48,421 nucleotides of DNA from Mycoplasma sp. CAG:877 (GTDB lineage Bacteria > Bacillota_I > Bacilli_A > RF39 > UBA660), in contig HF992487.1 in assembly GCA_000433455.1 (NCBI GenBank), positions 1-48,421 of the forward strand. Direction: 5' to 3'. Positions 1 through 7,104 of the stretch are shown in pieces; within the stretch, counting starts at the first letter, position 1, and every line of letters starts with the position of its first letter. The notes below the pieces were generated by a model. That model ran no database searches, was not told the DNA's origin, and saw only the letters and a program-made list of their open reading frames with translations. The position numbers and the translations under genes were made by a program.

Positions 1-123
1 AACGATGTTATGATAAGTAAGTTTTTTTAACTTTTTTTCAACTTTTTATAATTATTATTATGTCACAATATAATATATGTAATTATAGAGAATTTATTAA
101 CTTATATTTTTGATTATTATAAA

Positions 124-148
124 TAAAAAAATAGTCTTTTAGACTATT
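124..148 (-). terminator. Terminator of the aminotransferase/ATP-grasp operon
   Basis: A 7-bp stem (AATAGTC / GACTATT, 5-nt loop) is followed on the minus strand by a run of seven T. It overlaps the stop codon of the ATP-grasp gene. Bases 1-123 to its left are AT-rich, include three near-repeats of AACTTTTTT around 19-49, and show no gene. Confidence 0.75.
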
Positions 149-1091
149 CTTTGTTAATCATTTTTTTAATTCTTTGTGCAAAATATTTATATGTCTCTCT
201 CTTTTTCTTTTTATCTGGGATGTAATTCAAATATAAATTCGGATCTAATAGTTCTACTTCCATAATTTCATATTTGGAGTCATTTTGAACTACGTCTATT
301 CGCATAAACAAGTATCCTTTATAATTTTTAATATCTACTATTTTATTTCCTAGTGATAAAAGTTCTTTAGACGCATTACTCTCTTCTATATATTTAACTG
401 AGTTACGATTCATAAAAACATCATTATACTTTAAAACTATATTAACTAATTTACCATCTATATATATTAGGGAATACTCTCCTTTATCAATATCCTTTAT
501 ATATGGTTGAACTAGTATTTTTGAATTTTTAAATTTAGGAAGAAGTTCTTTTAATTCTTTCTCATCAGATGTTTTATAGGTATTAAAACCACTTTCTGAA
601 ATAGCTGGCTTTAATACTATTGTTGAATATTTCTTCATAAATTTTAATATCTTAGTTTCTGCTTCTTTATCATTTTCAATAAATAAGGTATCAATGTGTC
701 TAATATTATTTTGATCTAAAATAGAAAATTGTTTTTCTTTATCATAATTATCTTTAATAATGCTTATTGGATTTAGAGTTTTTATATTATTGTGTTCTAA
801 ATACTCTAACCAATTATTCCATTTGGATATTTTTTTATGAAATCCCCAGGTTGACTTTATTATTAAATTTTCATCTTTTAGTGTATTCAATTCTTCCCAT
901 GGCATTATTTTAGCATTTATACCCTCCTTATTAAGAGCATCTTTTAGAAAGAAATCTTCTCTTAGTTTATTTGACCATTCACTTGAAGAGACAATTATTA
1001 CATTTTCTTTTAAACTTTTTCTGTGAAGAAAAACATAAATCCTGTTTAGAAACTTTAGTAAGTCAAACTTTAATTTTCTTAGTTTTTTCAT
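144..1091 (-). CDS. ATP-grasp ligase (RimK/DcsG-like), substrate unknown
   Basis: A cytosolic protein of 315 aa with an ATP-grasp fold, expected to activate a carboxylate as acyl phosphate and join it to an amine or amino acid. Visible motifs are VLKPAISESG (159-168, K161 as ATP-binding lysine), QPYIKDI (195-201), R264/D266, and the metal-binding segment MEVELLDPNL (277-286), which resembles the E-ELIEPSL pattern of DcsG-type and glutathione-synthetase-like ATP-grasp proteins. The first 25 residues are basic. The gene is second in a two-gene operon; its ATG overlaps the aminotransferase stop (ATGA) and has its own GAGGA site 7 nt upstream, so translation is probably coupled. The substrate cannot be read from sequence. 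Fold assignment is firm; the biosynthetic role is inference. Confidence 0.8.
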   Translation of the reverse strand: MKKLRKLKFDLLKFLNRIYVFLHRKSLKENVIIVSSSEWSNKLREDFFLKDALNKEGINAKIMPWEELNTLKDENLIIKSTWGFHKKISKWNNWLEYLEHNNIKTLNPISIIKDNYDKEKQFSILDQNNIRHIDTLFIENDKEAETKILKFMKKYSTIVLKPAISESGFNTYKTSDEKELKELLPKFKNSKILVQPYIKDIDKGEYSLIYIDGKLVNIVLKYNDVFMNRNSVKYIEESNASKELLSLGNKIVDIKNYKGYLFMRIDVVQNDSKYEIMEVELLDPNLYLNYIPDKKKKRETYKYFAQRIKKMINKE

Positions 1092-2635
1092 CTTAATTTC
1101 CTCACTGCCTTATTTATTAAATACATATTATGAATTAAATCTTTTCTATCAATAGCAAAGTTTATTCTAGCAACCATTTCATCCTCATTTGGCCACGAAA
1201 AACTTAGACCTATTAAAAAGTTGATTTTTGTTTTTAGATAGATGTATTTAACTAAATCCTTATCATTGTTGATAACCATATCTTTGTATTTTTTACCTTT
1301 TAACTCTGTGAAGTCTGCAACTATAAAGAAACCGCCCTCTGGATATGTATGTTCTTTTATTTTTAGACCAGGTGTACCCGAAGTTATTATTTTTATTTTT
1401 TCTTCATCTGTTGTGTATTTCTTAATATCTTTCATTATTTCATTTCGATTTTGTTCACAGTTTTTATAATCAATTCCATATATTAAAGCTTCTATTAGAC
1501 TTAGATGATATTTATATTCTTTAATTAGGCCTTCGAAGTATTTATCTGCTTTTTTATAACGTCTTGTAGTGCCATTAAAAGCACCCGCTAGGGCTGCTGA
1601 CTGAATATAAGATAAAGCATCTACCTCATGGGAAATCTGAGCTGTTATGTCATTTATTATAGGTATTGGGGCTATAATTGCTCCTGCTCTTACTTGGGCT
1701 AGGCCATAAGACTTAGATAATCCAATTAGAGTGATTGTATTATTGAAATATTTGGGGATACTTGCCAAGAAAAATGCTTTATCGTCTTGGTCAAATCCAA
1801 TGTCGCGATAAATTAAATCATCAATTACGAAGACTCCTTTTTCTAAACAGATATCACCAAGTTGCTCTAGAATATCCATTTTCTTACTATTTAAAACTTT
1901 TCCTAGTGGATTATGTGGATTCATATTTAAGAAAGCAACTACTCTTGGAATGTATGACTCGTTTGCAAATTCTTTTTTTAGAGTCTCATTTATTTCATCT
2001 ATACGTTCACCTAATAATTTAGGGTTTATATAAAAATCATCTTCTTCACGAAGTTTTATTACTTCTACACGGGCATTATCAATTTCTGTAAAAGCTGCAA
2101 AAATTCCATAATTTGGAGCAGTCATTAAGATGACGTCATTTGGTCTAGCAATGGCATTTACTATAAGATTATAGGCATGTGATGTTGAGTAGGCAAAAGC
2201 TATATTTTCAATACCTAAGCCATCATAATTATCTGTCTTTTCAGTTTTGAAACCTTCTTTTTCAAGATAATTAACAACACTAGCTCGACAAGAATTATCT
2301 CCAGCTACAGATGTTGGATATATGTATAAATATCTACTAAATATTGCTTTTAACATGTATTCACGACATAAAGGAAAAGGTTTATATCTAAGTGGATTTC
2401 CATTACGTACAGAAAACCATTCATCTACTTTTGGGACATTTTCATCATTATACTCTTCAAGATCGCGATAAAGAAGATTATATGCTTCATCTATCTTTTG
2501 TATTTCAGGATAGAAAGGCTTATGATCTTTTCTTTTGCCTAGACTTCTAAATGAAGATATTGTTTCTGGATCATTTTCTGTAAACCTTTTTAAGGCTTTA
2601 GAAAAGTTCTTTTCGTTGAACGTTGAATGAACCAT
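1088..2635 (-). CDS. PLP-dependent aminotransferase, class I/II fold
   Basis: 515 aa from the first ATG. Fold-type I PLP enzyme: NPHNPLG (240-246, cf. NPxNPTG), IDDLIYRD (271-278, Asp272 for the pyridine nitrogen and Tyr276), and SKSYGLAQVRAG with Lys308 as the Schiff-base lysine; a C-terminal ARINFA fits the substrate-carboxylate arginine. It is longer than the usual ~400 aa, with extra N-terminal residues and an insertion around 385-440. It leads the operon with the ATP-grasp gene, which suggests transamination followed by ligation. The start is unsure: no Shine-Dalgarno precedes ATG 2635, while a good GAGGTG lies at 2717-2712 ahead of an in-frame AUC at 2704, with the frame open between. 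Substrate unknown. Confidence 0.82.
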   Translation of the reverse strand: MVHSTFNEKNFSKALKRFTENDPETISSFRSLGKRKDHKPFYPEIQKIDEAYNLLYRDLEEYNDENVPKVDEWFSVRNGNPLRYKPFPLCREYMLKAIFSRYLYIYPTSVAGDNSCRASVVNYLEKEGFKTEKTDNYDGLGIENIAFAYSTSHAYNLIVNAIARPNDVILMTAPNYGIFAAFTEIDNARVEVIKLREEDDFYINPKLLGERIDEINETLKKEFANESYIPRVVAFLNMNPHNPLGKVLNSKKMDILEQLGDICLEKGVFVIDDLIYRDIGFDQDDKAFFLASIPKYFNNTITLIGLSKSYGLAQVRAGAIIAPIPIINDITAQISHEVDALSYIQSAALAGAFNGTTRRYKKADKYFEGLIKEYKYHLSLIEALIYGIDYKNCEQNRNEIMKDIKKYTTDEEKIKIITSGTPGLKIKEHTYPEGGFFIVADFTELKGKKYKDMVINNDKDLVKYIYLKTKINFLIGLSFSWPNEDEMVARINFAIDRKDLIHNMYLINKAVRKLR

Positions 2636-2701
2636 TGTGTTTTCATAATGAAGAATGCCATTTATTTTCTTTTTGATTGATTTCTTATTTAATGTGTTTT
2701 T

Positions 2702-2717
2702 GATATGACTTCACCTC
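2702..2717 (-). promoter_or_regulatory. Strong ribosome-binding site with in-frame AUC, possible non-standard start
   Basis: On the minus strand GAGGTG (2717-2712) is followed 7 nt later by ATC (2704-2702). That codon is in frame with the aminotransferase and no stop intervenes before ATG 2635; an in-frame TGA sits just upstream at 2713-2711. If used, it adds 23 residues beginning (M)KNTLNKKSIKKK. The alternative is ATG 2635 with no recognisable site. Confidence 0.4.
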
Positions 2718-2821
2718 TTTTATAGTTCGGTAATTACTTTATAATTTTACCCATTGTAAGTATATTTTATAATAATACTTGGTTATTTTCAATAGTATAT
2801 GGTGTAGTTGGAAATTTTGGC

Positions 2822-2863
2822 AAATAAAAAGGCACCACCTAAAACAAAGAGTTTTTGTTTGGT
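2822..2863 (-). terminator. Terminator after the unknown 254-aa gene
   Basis: Minus-strand stem ACC-AAACAAA / TTTGTTT-(TA)-GGT with a 5-nt loop, followed by a T-rich tract (TTTTTATTT). The rest of 2636-2821 is AT-rich and holds the leader of the aminotransferase operon; no gene seen. Confidence 0.65.
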
Positions 2864-2866
2864 ACT

Positions 2867-3631
2867 TTAACCATTTAAATTATTAGATTTATATTCTGTT
2901 ACTAAATTTTGGTATTTCACATCTAAATCCTTAACATTTATCGGAATCTTTTTTAATATTTCATCATTGTTTTCTGAAACTAGTTCTGATAATTTTTTTC
3001 TAGTAAACCACTCTCTTTGATAGATACCAGTTGTATCTTCTTTACTATTGATAGAAATATTAGTATTTACATTTCCATAGACATCATAATTTATTTTTAA
3101 AGTTAGAAAACCATCTGTAAAAACTATGGGTTTTAATTTATCATTTTCACTAGTTAGACCTATATCTATTTTCATAATTTCAGAGAATGATTCTAGTGTA
3201 TGAAAAATGAACATTATATCATCATAATATTTTGTTATAAATGGTTTATTAGGTGTAGTATCCTTATCAAAATATATGTCATTATCATCAAAATCTTTTA
3301 AGATAGTAAATGTTTCTGGATGAGAACCAATTCCATAAAAGAAAGTTATTTTGGAAGTGTTGTTTGAAGTTGTTGCTAGAATGTTGTCTAGGATTTTTGT
3401 GTAAATTACTTCTGTTTCTTTAAATATTTTTCCTGTTCTTTTGACAATGGTGTTGTCTTTATTGATTTTTTCTATTAACTTAGAATTTACTTGAACTTCT
3501 TTTAGTTCACTAAACTTATTTTCGAGAGCTTTGTATAAGTCATAGAAACTAATTATGTTTTGCGTTGATTTTATATTATTTCGTTTTAAATAACTAGTTA
3601 TCTTTGTTTCTAAACGTTGATATTCAGACAT
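2867..3631 (-). CDS. Hypothetical protein, 254 aa
   Basis: I do not recognise this protein. It has no signal peptide or membrane segment and is Lys/Asn/Asp-rich, so probably cytosolic. The N-terminal ~90 residues look helical (MSEYQRLETKITSYLKRNN..., then an EKINKDNTIVKRTGKIFKET stretch), and the C-terminal part has alternating hydrophobics typical of beta strands (ITFFYGIGSHPETFTIL, KPIVFTDGFLTLKINYDVYG). The start has GGATGATG about 4 nt upstream. It is monocistronic: its own terminator follows and the ZIP gene diverges from it. Composition matches its neighbours. It could be an accessory or stress protein; no function is proposed. Confidence 0.6.
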   Translation of the reverse strand: MSEYQRLETKITSYLKRNNIKSTQNIISFYDLYKALENKFSELKEVQVNSKLIEKINKDNTIVKRTGKIFKETEVIYTKILDNILATTSNNTSKITFFYGIGSHPETFTILKDFDDNDIYFDKDTTPNKPFITKYYDDIMFIFHTLESFSEIMKIDIGLTSENDKLKPIVFTDGFLTLKINYDVYGNVNTNISINSKEDTTGIYQREWFTRKKLSELVSENNDEILKKIPINVKDLDVKYQNLVTEYKSNNLNG

Positions 3632-3752
3632 ACTACATCATCCATTCGTTTTTTTCTTAATATACTAGCACAATATTTAATTAATAACAATATTTTTAGT
3701 TTAATGCCTAGTCTGTTTTTGATTTTTGGCATACTTTATATTGGTGATTATA

Positions 3753-4553
3753 ATGTTTTTATGGTTTTCTAATTTGTCGCATGTATCTCAAGCTTTAATT
3801 GCTGCTCTTTTTACATGGAGTGTTACTATGCTTGGTGCGGCTATTGTATTTTTCTTCAAAGAAGTAAAAAAAGGAATAATGGATGCTCTGCTAGGATTTT
3901 CTGCTGGAGTTATGATTGCGGCATCGTTTTGGTCATTACTTAGTCCTTCTATAGAATTAGCTAATACTCTTAATATGACTGCGTGGGTAGTTGCTGTTAC
4001 GGGCTTTTTAGCTGGAGGACTTTTATTATTCATTGGTGATAAGATATTTAATCATCTATCTTCTAAAAACTGTGATGAGAGTGTTGGAAAGTTTAAAAGA
4101 TGTTTGATGTTGATATTTTCAATAACTTTGCATAATATTCCAGAAGGATTAGTTGTTGGAGTGGCTTTTGGTTCTTTGGCTTATGGGATTGAAGGTGCTA
4201 CATTGGCATCCGCTTTGACTTTGGCAATTGGGATTGGTATTCAGAATTTTCCGGAAGGAAGTGCTGTTAGTTTGCCTTTAAGAAGAGATGGAATGAGTAG
4301 AGGAAAAGCGTTTTTTATAGGGCAATTAAGTGGAATGGTTGAGCCTATTTCAGCGGTTATTGGAGCAATGTTAGTTTTAAAAATACAAATCATTTTACCA
4401 TTTTTATTAGCATTTGCAGCAGGAGCTATGGTATATGTCGTTGTTGAAGAATTAATTCCGGAGAGTCAGTCTAATACAAGGAAAGATTTAATGGCGCTTT
4501 TTACTTTAATTGGCTTTTCTGTAATGATGATTTTAGACGTGGCACTTGGATAA
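3753..4553 (+). CDS. ZIP-family divalent metal transporter
   Basis: 266 aa, about eight membrane segments. The ZIP signature is plain: HNIPEGLVVGVAFGS in TM4 and IGIQNFPEGSAVSLPL in TM5 (the paired H/N-x-PEG motifs that bind metal), then GQLSGMVEPISAVIGA and VVEELIPES. It probably imports Zn, Fe or Mn through the cytoplasmic membrane, like ZupT. I chose ATG 3753 because GGTGAT lies 5 nt upstream, the same spacing as at 26918; in-frame TTG 3726, TTG 3741 and GTG 3744 lie earlier but lack a site. A short His-poor loop (SSKNCDESVGKFKR) separates TM3 and TM4. It stands alone, divergent from the unknown gene and convergent with the lysin gene. No metal-responsive operator was recognised. Confidence 0.9.
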   Translation: MFLWFSNLSHVSQALIAALFTWSVTMLGAAIVFFFKEVKKGIMDALLGFSAGVMIAASFWSLLSPSIELANTLNMTAWVVAVTGFLAGGLLLFIGDKIFNHLSSKNCDESVGKFKRCLMLIFSITLHNIPEGLVVGVAFGSLAYGIEGATLASALTLAIGIGIQNFPEGSAVSLPLRRDGMSRGKAFFIGQLSGMVEPISAVIGAMLVLKIQIILPFLLAFAAGAMVYVVVEELIPESQSNTRKDLMALFTLIGFSVMMILDVALG

Positions 4554-4604
4554 TGATTTTAGTGAATGATTATACTTAGTGTTATTCTTTTATAGTTAGT
4601 GTAG

Positions 4605-4643
4605 AAAAAAAAGGCAGGTCAGTATTGGTAAACCTGTCTTTTT
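4605..4643. terminator. Bidirectional terminator between ZIP and lysin genes
   Basis: Stem GGCAGGT (4613-4619) / ACCTGTC (4632-4638) with one G-T pair, an A8 run on the left and T5 on the right, so it can stop transcription from both converging genes. Confidence 0.8.
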
Positions 4644-4646
4644 CTT

Positions 4647-5300
4647 TTACTCTAAATATAATTTTTGTCCAGCTTTTAGATATATTCCATATAAGTCACT
4701 TTTCTGGCAGATAAATATTGGTTGTTTGGTAGTATTTTGTGAAGTTGATGGTGTTTCTTCTTTTTTTGGCTCTTCTGATACTTTATTTTCTTCTATCATT
4801 TTAAATTTATAATTATAATCATTTATTATATTTATTGATTTGTCTATCCACAAGCACTCTTCTGGTTTTTTAGGATTATTTATTGAGTAATATCCTTGAT
4901 TATTTTTATGCCAGCCAGTTCCAGTGAATTTTCCTTTTCCACATTCGATATGACAGTGGTTACCAGTTGCATTTCCTTTTGTTCCTTCACTATAAAATTC
5001 TTCATTTTGGACTACTTTTTTACCTACAAATAAGTTGCTTATGTCATTAGCATGAGCAAACATCATAGTAAGATAATCCTTAGTACCATCTGGATATTCT
5101 ACTTTATCTATGCTTTCTAGCCATACTTCATTGGCATCATCTGGATATATTTTTTTTATTATACCTGTAAAAGGAGCTCTTATTTTACTGATACTAGTAT
5201 CTTTACCAGCATCATCTATGGCATAACTATCCGCATGTGTGCCTTCTCCATACCCTTGTGTTATTCGCATGTTTGGACAAGGATATAAGGGCTTTTCCAT
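4647..5300 (-). CDS. M23/LytM-like cell-wall lysin, phage-type
   Basis: 217 aa without signal peptide, as expected for an endolysin released by a holin. N-terminal M23-like beta domain: GYGEGTHADSYAIDDAG (16-32), a central catalytic-type His (FAHAND, H83), and HCHIE (H115, H117). A low-complexity linker rich in Glu/Lys/Pro/Thr (about 170-192) leads to a short C-terminal module ending YLKAGQKLYLE, perhaps wall-binding. In standard M23 the first zinc motif is HxxxD; here it reads SYAID, with a His three residues earlier, so the zinc site may be altered. The start codon overlaps the holin stop (TAATG). Role by family: peptidoglycan cross-link hydrolysis. No other phage genes are nearby. Confidence 0.75.
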   Translation of the reverse strand: MEKPLYPCPNMRITQGYGEGTHADSYAIDDAGKDTSISKIRAPFTGIIKKIYPDDANEVWLESIDKVEYPDGTKDYLTMMFAHANDISNLFVGKKVVQNEEFYSEGTKGNATGNHCHIECGKGKFTGTGWHKNNQGYYSINNPKKPEECLWIDKSINIINDYNYKFKMIEENKVSEEPKKEETPSTSQNTTKQPIFICQKSDLYGIYLKAGQKLYLE

Positions 5301-5641
5301 TAGATTCCCTCCTCCTTATTAATTATATTATCTTTTGATATATATAAACCTTTTTGTTTGGTTATATCGGTATATGATGACACTTTACCTTCTAAGGTTT
5401 TATAAATAGTGTCAGCTCCAAGGAAGGAAAACATTCCGATCCATAGACTGTTTGGAAAATTAATACTAGTAAATGTCATACAGAATACAATTCCTACAAA
5501 TACATTAACAAATAATGAGTAGATTGCTAGATAATGACTACTTTTAAAACAACATTTTGTTTTCTGAACAAAGGCACATGTTATTGTGCTTAATGCTACT
5601 GCGATTACTAAGGATTCTCTTAAATATTCTAATTTTAACAT
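5300..5641 (-). CDS. Holin-like small membrane protein
   Basis: 113 aa from ATG 5641, chosen because AGGAGGT lies 4 nt upstream; earlier in-frame codons run back through the rpsI terminator and are not credible. It has three likely hydrophobic segments (LVIAVALSTITCAFV; YLAIYSLFVNVFVGIVFCMTF; LWIGMFSFLGADTIYKTL) and a charged C-terminal tail (KQKGLYISKDN). Size, the GADTIYKTLEGKV motif and the one-base overlap with the M23-like lysin support a holin that permeabilises the membrane so the lysin can reach the wall. It could be a prophage remnant or a domesticated lysis pair; the sequence cannot decide. Confidence 0.65.
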   Translation of the reverse strand: MLKLEYLRESLVIAVALSTITCAFVQKTKCCFKSSHYLAIYSLFVNVFVGIVFCMTFTSINFPNSLWIGMFSFLGADTIYKTLEGKVSSYTDITKQKGLYISKDNIINKEEGI

Positions 5642-5702
5642 TCTTACCTCCTCTATGGTATTATATGCAAACATATAATTTTGGTTACAGTCTTTAAAGA
5701 GA

Positions 5703-5736
5703 TAAAAAAAGAAAACCTTGGATAAATCCAAGGTTT
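5703..5736 (-). terminator. Terminator of rplM-rpsI
   Basis: Perfect 10-bp stem AAACCTTGGA / TCCAAGGTTT with a 4-nt loop (5713-5736), followed on the minus strand by TTTTCTTTTTTT. It ends the rpsI transcript just before the holin gene. Confidence 0.9.
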
Positions 5737-5748
5737 GAAACTGTATAA

Positions 5749-6174
5749 TTAACGTTTTGAGAATTGTGGTGCACGACGTGCTTTCTTTAATCCTGGTTTC
5801 TTACGTTCTTTCTTACGAGAATCTCTTGTAATGAAACCTTCAGCTTTAAGAACTTTTCTAAAGCTGTTTTCAGAGTCAGCTGGAGTAGTTTTATCATAAT
5901 CTAATAAAGCTCTTGTAATTCCTAAACGGATTGCTCCTGTTTGTCCTTGGAATCCTCCACCTTTTACTTTAGCATCTACATCGAACATTTCTCTAGTGTT
6001 TGTAACATCTAATGGTTGACATAAATCCATTACTAATACTTCGAAAGGTAAGTAGTCATGAACATCTTTACCATTAATTGTAATCTTTCCTTTTCCTGGA
6101 GTTAATGTAACACGTGCTACACTTGTTTTTCTGTGTCCAGTTCCAGTATAAACATTTTTATTTTCTTTTGCCAT
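5749..6174 (-). CDS. rpsI: 30S ribosomal protein S9 (uS9)
   Basis: 141 aa, near the usual ~130. It has the S9 core YTGTGHRKTSVARV and GGGFQGQTGAIRLGITRAL, and the invariant C-terminal tail ending RRAPQFSKR, whose last Lys-Arg reaches the P-site tRNA. The N-terminus MAKENKNV is slightly extended. It lies 16 nt after rplM, the standard Bacilli pair, and is followed by a strong terminator, so it closes the L13 transcript. Nothing unusual. Confidence 0.97.
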   Translation of the reverse strand: MAKENKNVYTGTGHRKTSVARVTLTPGKGKITINGKDVHDYLPFEVLVMDLCQPLDVTNTREMFDVDAKVKGGGFQGQTGAIRLGITRALLDYDKTTPADSENSFRKVLKAEGFITRDSRKKERKKPGLKKARRAPQFSKR

Positions 6175-6190
6175 AAACCTAATCCCTTTC

Positions 6191-6622
6191 CTATTTTACT
6201 TCAAGCACTTCTGGTTTTTGTGCCATTTGTTTGTGCTCATTTCCGGCATATACGAATAATTTCTTTGCCATTTCTCTTCCTAGTCTATTATGTGGAAGCA
6301 TACCTTTTACAGCTCTTTCCATCATTTCAACTGGATATTGTTCTCTCATTACTTTAGCAGTTCTTTCTCTTAATCCACCAGTGTACATAGAATGGTTATA
6401 GTACATTTTGTTTTCTAATTTGTTACCAGTTAAATTAACTTTTTCTGCATTAATAATAATGATGTTATCACCACAATCAATATGTGGAGTATAAGTTGGT
6501 TTGTGTTTACCACGTAGATATGTAGCTGCTAATGAAGCAACTCTACCTAAAGATTTACCTTCAGCATCAATTACATACCATTTACGATTTACAGTTTCTT
6601 TTTTTTGCATATAACTTGTCAT
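6191..6622 (-). CDS. rplM: 50S ribosomal protein L13 (uL13)
   Basis: 143 aa, full length. Recognised by KWYVIDAEGKSLGRVAS, GDNIIIINAEKVNLTGNK, YNHSMYTGGLRERT and AVKGMLPHNRLGREM. L13 is an early assembly protein of the 50S subunit. It starts an rplM-rpsI operon with its own promoter and a leader hairpin. In most Bacilli rplM follows truA directly; here two unknown genes and a terminator intervene, so it is transcribed separately. GGAG lies 7 nt before ATG 6622; Met5 is a less likely start. Confidence 0.97.
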   Translation of the reverse strand: MTSYMQKKETVNRKWYVIDAEGKSLGRVASLAATYLRGKHKPTYTPHIDCGDNIIIINAEKVNLTGNKLENKMYYNHSMYTGGLRERTAKVMREQYPVEMMERAVKGMLPHNRLGREMAKKLFVYAGNEHKQMAQKPEVLEVK

Positions 6623-6641
6623 ATTTTTTCTCCTTTTACTT

Positions 6642-6668
6642 AAATCGAGTTTTCCCAGGACTCAATTT
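6642..6668 (-). ncRNA. L13 leader-like hairpin in the rplM 5' UTR
   Basis: On the RNA, AAATTGAGT pairs with ACTCGATTT (9 bp, one G-U) around the loop CCTGGGAAA, about 20 nt before the rplM start. L13 autoregulation through a leader RNA is known in Bacillus; equivalence here is inferred from position and size only. Confidence 0.5.
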
Positions 6669-6698
6669 ATGTGGGGATATTCGAATGTACCGATTATG

Positions 6699-6727
6699 AT
6701 TATACTAAAAAAAGTATTAAAAATCAA
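6699..6727 (-). promoter_or_regulatory. Promoter of rplM-rpsI
   Basis: TTGATT (6727-6722), 17-nt spacer, TATAAT (6704-6699): a near-consensus sigma-A promoter. The -35 lies in the loop and 5' arm of the upstream gene's terminator. Confidence 0.8.
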
Positions 6728-6737
6728 TACTTTTTTT
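6706..6737 (-). terminator. Terminator of the two-gene unknown operon
   Basis: AGTATT / AATACT stem, flanked by A7 and T7, so the whole element can pair further and work in either direction. It overlaps the rplM promoter. Confidence 0.8.
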
Positions 6738-6754
6738 GTTATTATAGCTTAATT

Positions 6755-7102
6755 TTATAAGCTTTTTGTTTTTACATCAGTGGCAACTTGTTTAGTATCT
6801 AAATCGTTTATATGTTGAGCTATTTCTTCTACTGAAATATTTCTTTCTCCATCTAATAATTCACATGCTTGAGCTAATTGTTCATCTGTTAGTGATGATA
6901 CATATTCATCGGCATTTGCTATTACAACTGTTTTAGCAACTTCTTGTCCTAGTGCAGATAAAGCTGTTCCTACTGTTGTTGCAGCAAGAGTTCCTGCTTT
7001 TTGTTTTTTGGTTGTTTTATTATTTAAATAAACATAACCTAATCCTCCTACTGAACCTGTTACTGTTGCAGCTGTTGTTGTCCAATTTACATTAATTACC
7101 AT
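6755..7102 (-). CDS. Hypothetical small membrane protein, 115 aa
   Basis: I do not recognise a family. Residues 10-27 (TAATVTGSVGGLGYVYLN) and 36-52 (AGTLAATTVGTALSALG) are Gly/Ala-rich and could be two membrane or membrane-surface helices separated by a basic turn (KTTKKQK). The C-terminal half is acidic and helical (YVSSLTDEQLAQACELLDG, ISVEEIAQHINDL), resembling an EF-hand in outline but without calcium ligands. AGGAGGG lies 8 nt upstream. It starts 2 nt after the stop of the preceding unknown gene and shares a short helical motif with it, so the two products probably act together. A bacteriocin is unlikely because no leader, processing or export genes are present. Confidence 0.6.
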   Translation of the reverse strand: MVINVNWTTTAATVTGSVGGLGYVYLNNKTTKKQKAGTLAATTVGTALSALGQEVAKTVVIANADEYVSSLTDEQLAQACELLDGERNISVEEIAQHINDLDTKQVATDVKTKSL

Positions 7103-7104
7103 TT

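Noticed and set aside
19..49. Three near-copies of AACTTTTTT
   Set aside because: Simple AT-rich low complexity near the window edge with no gene to relate it to.
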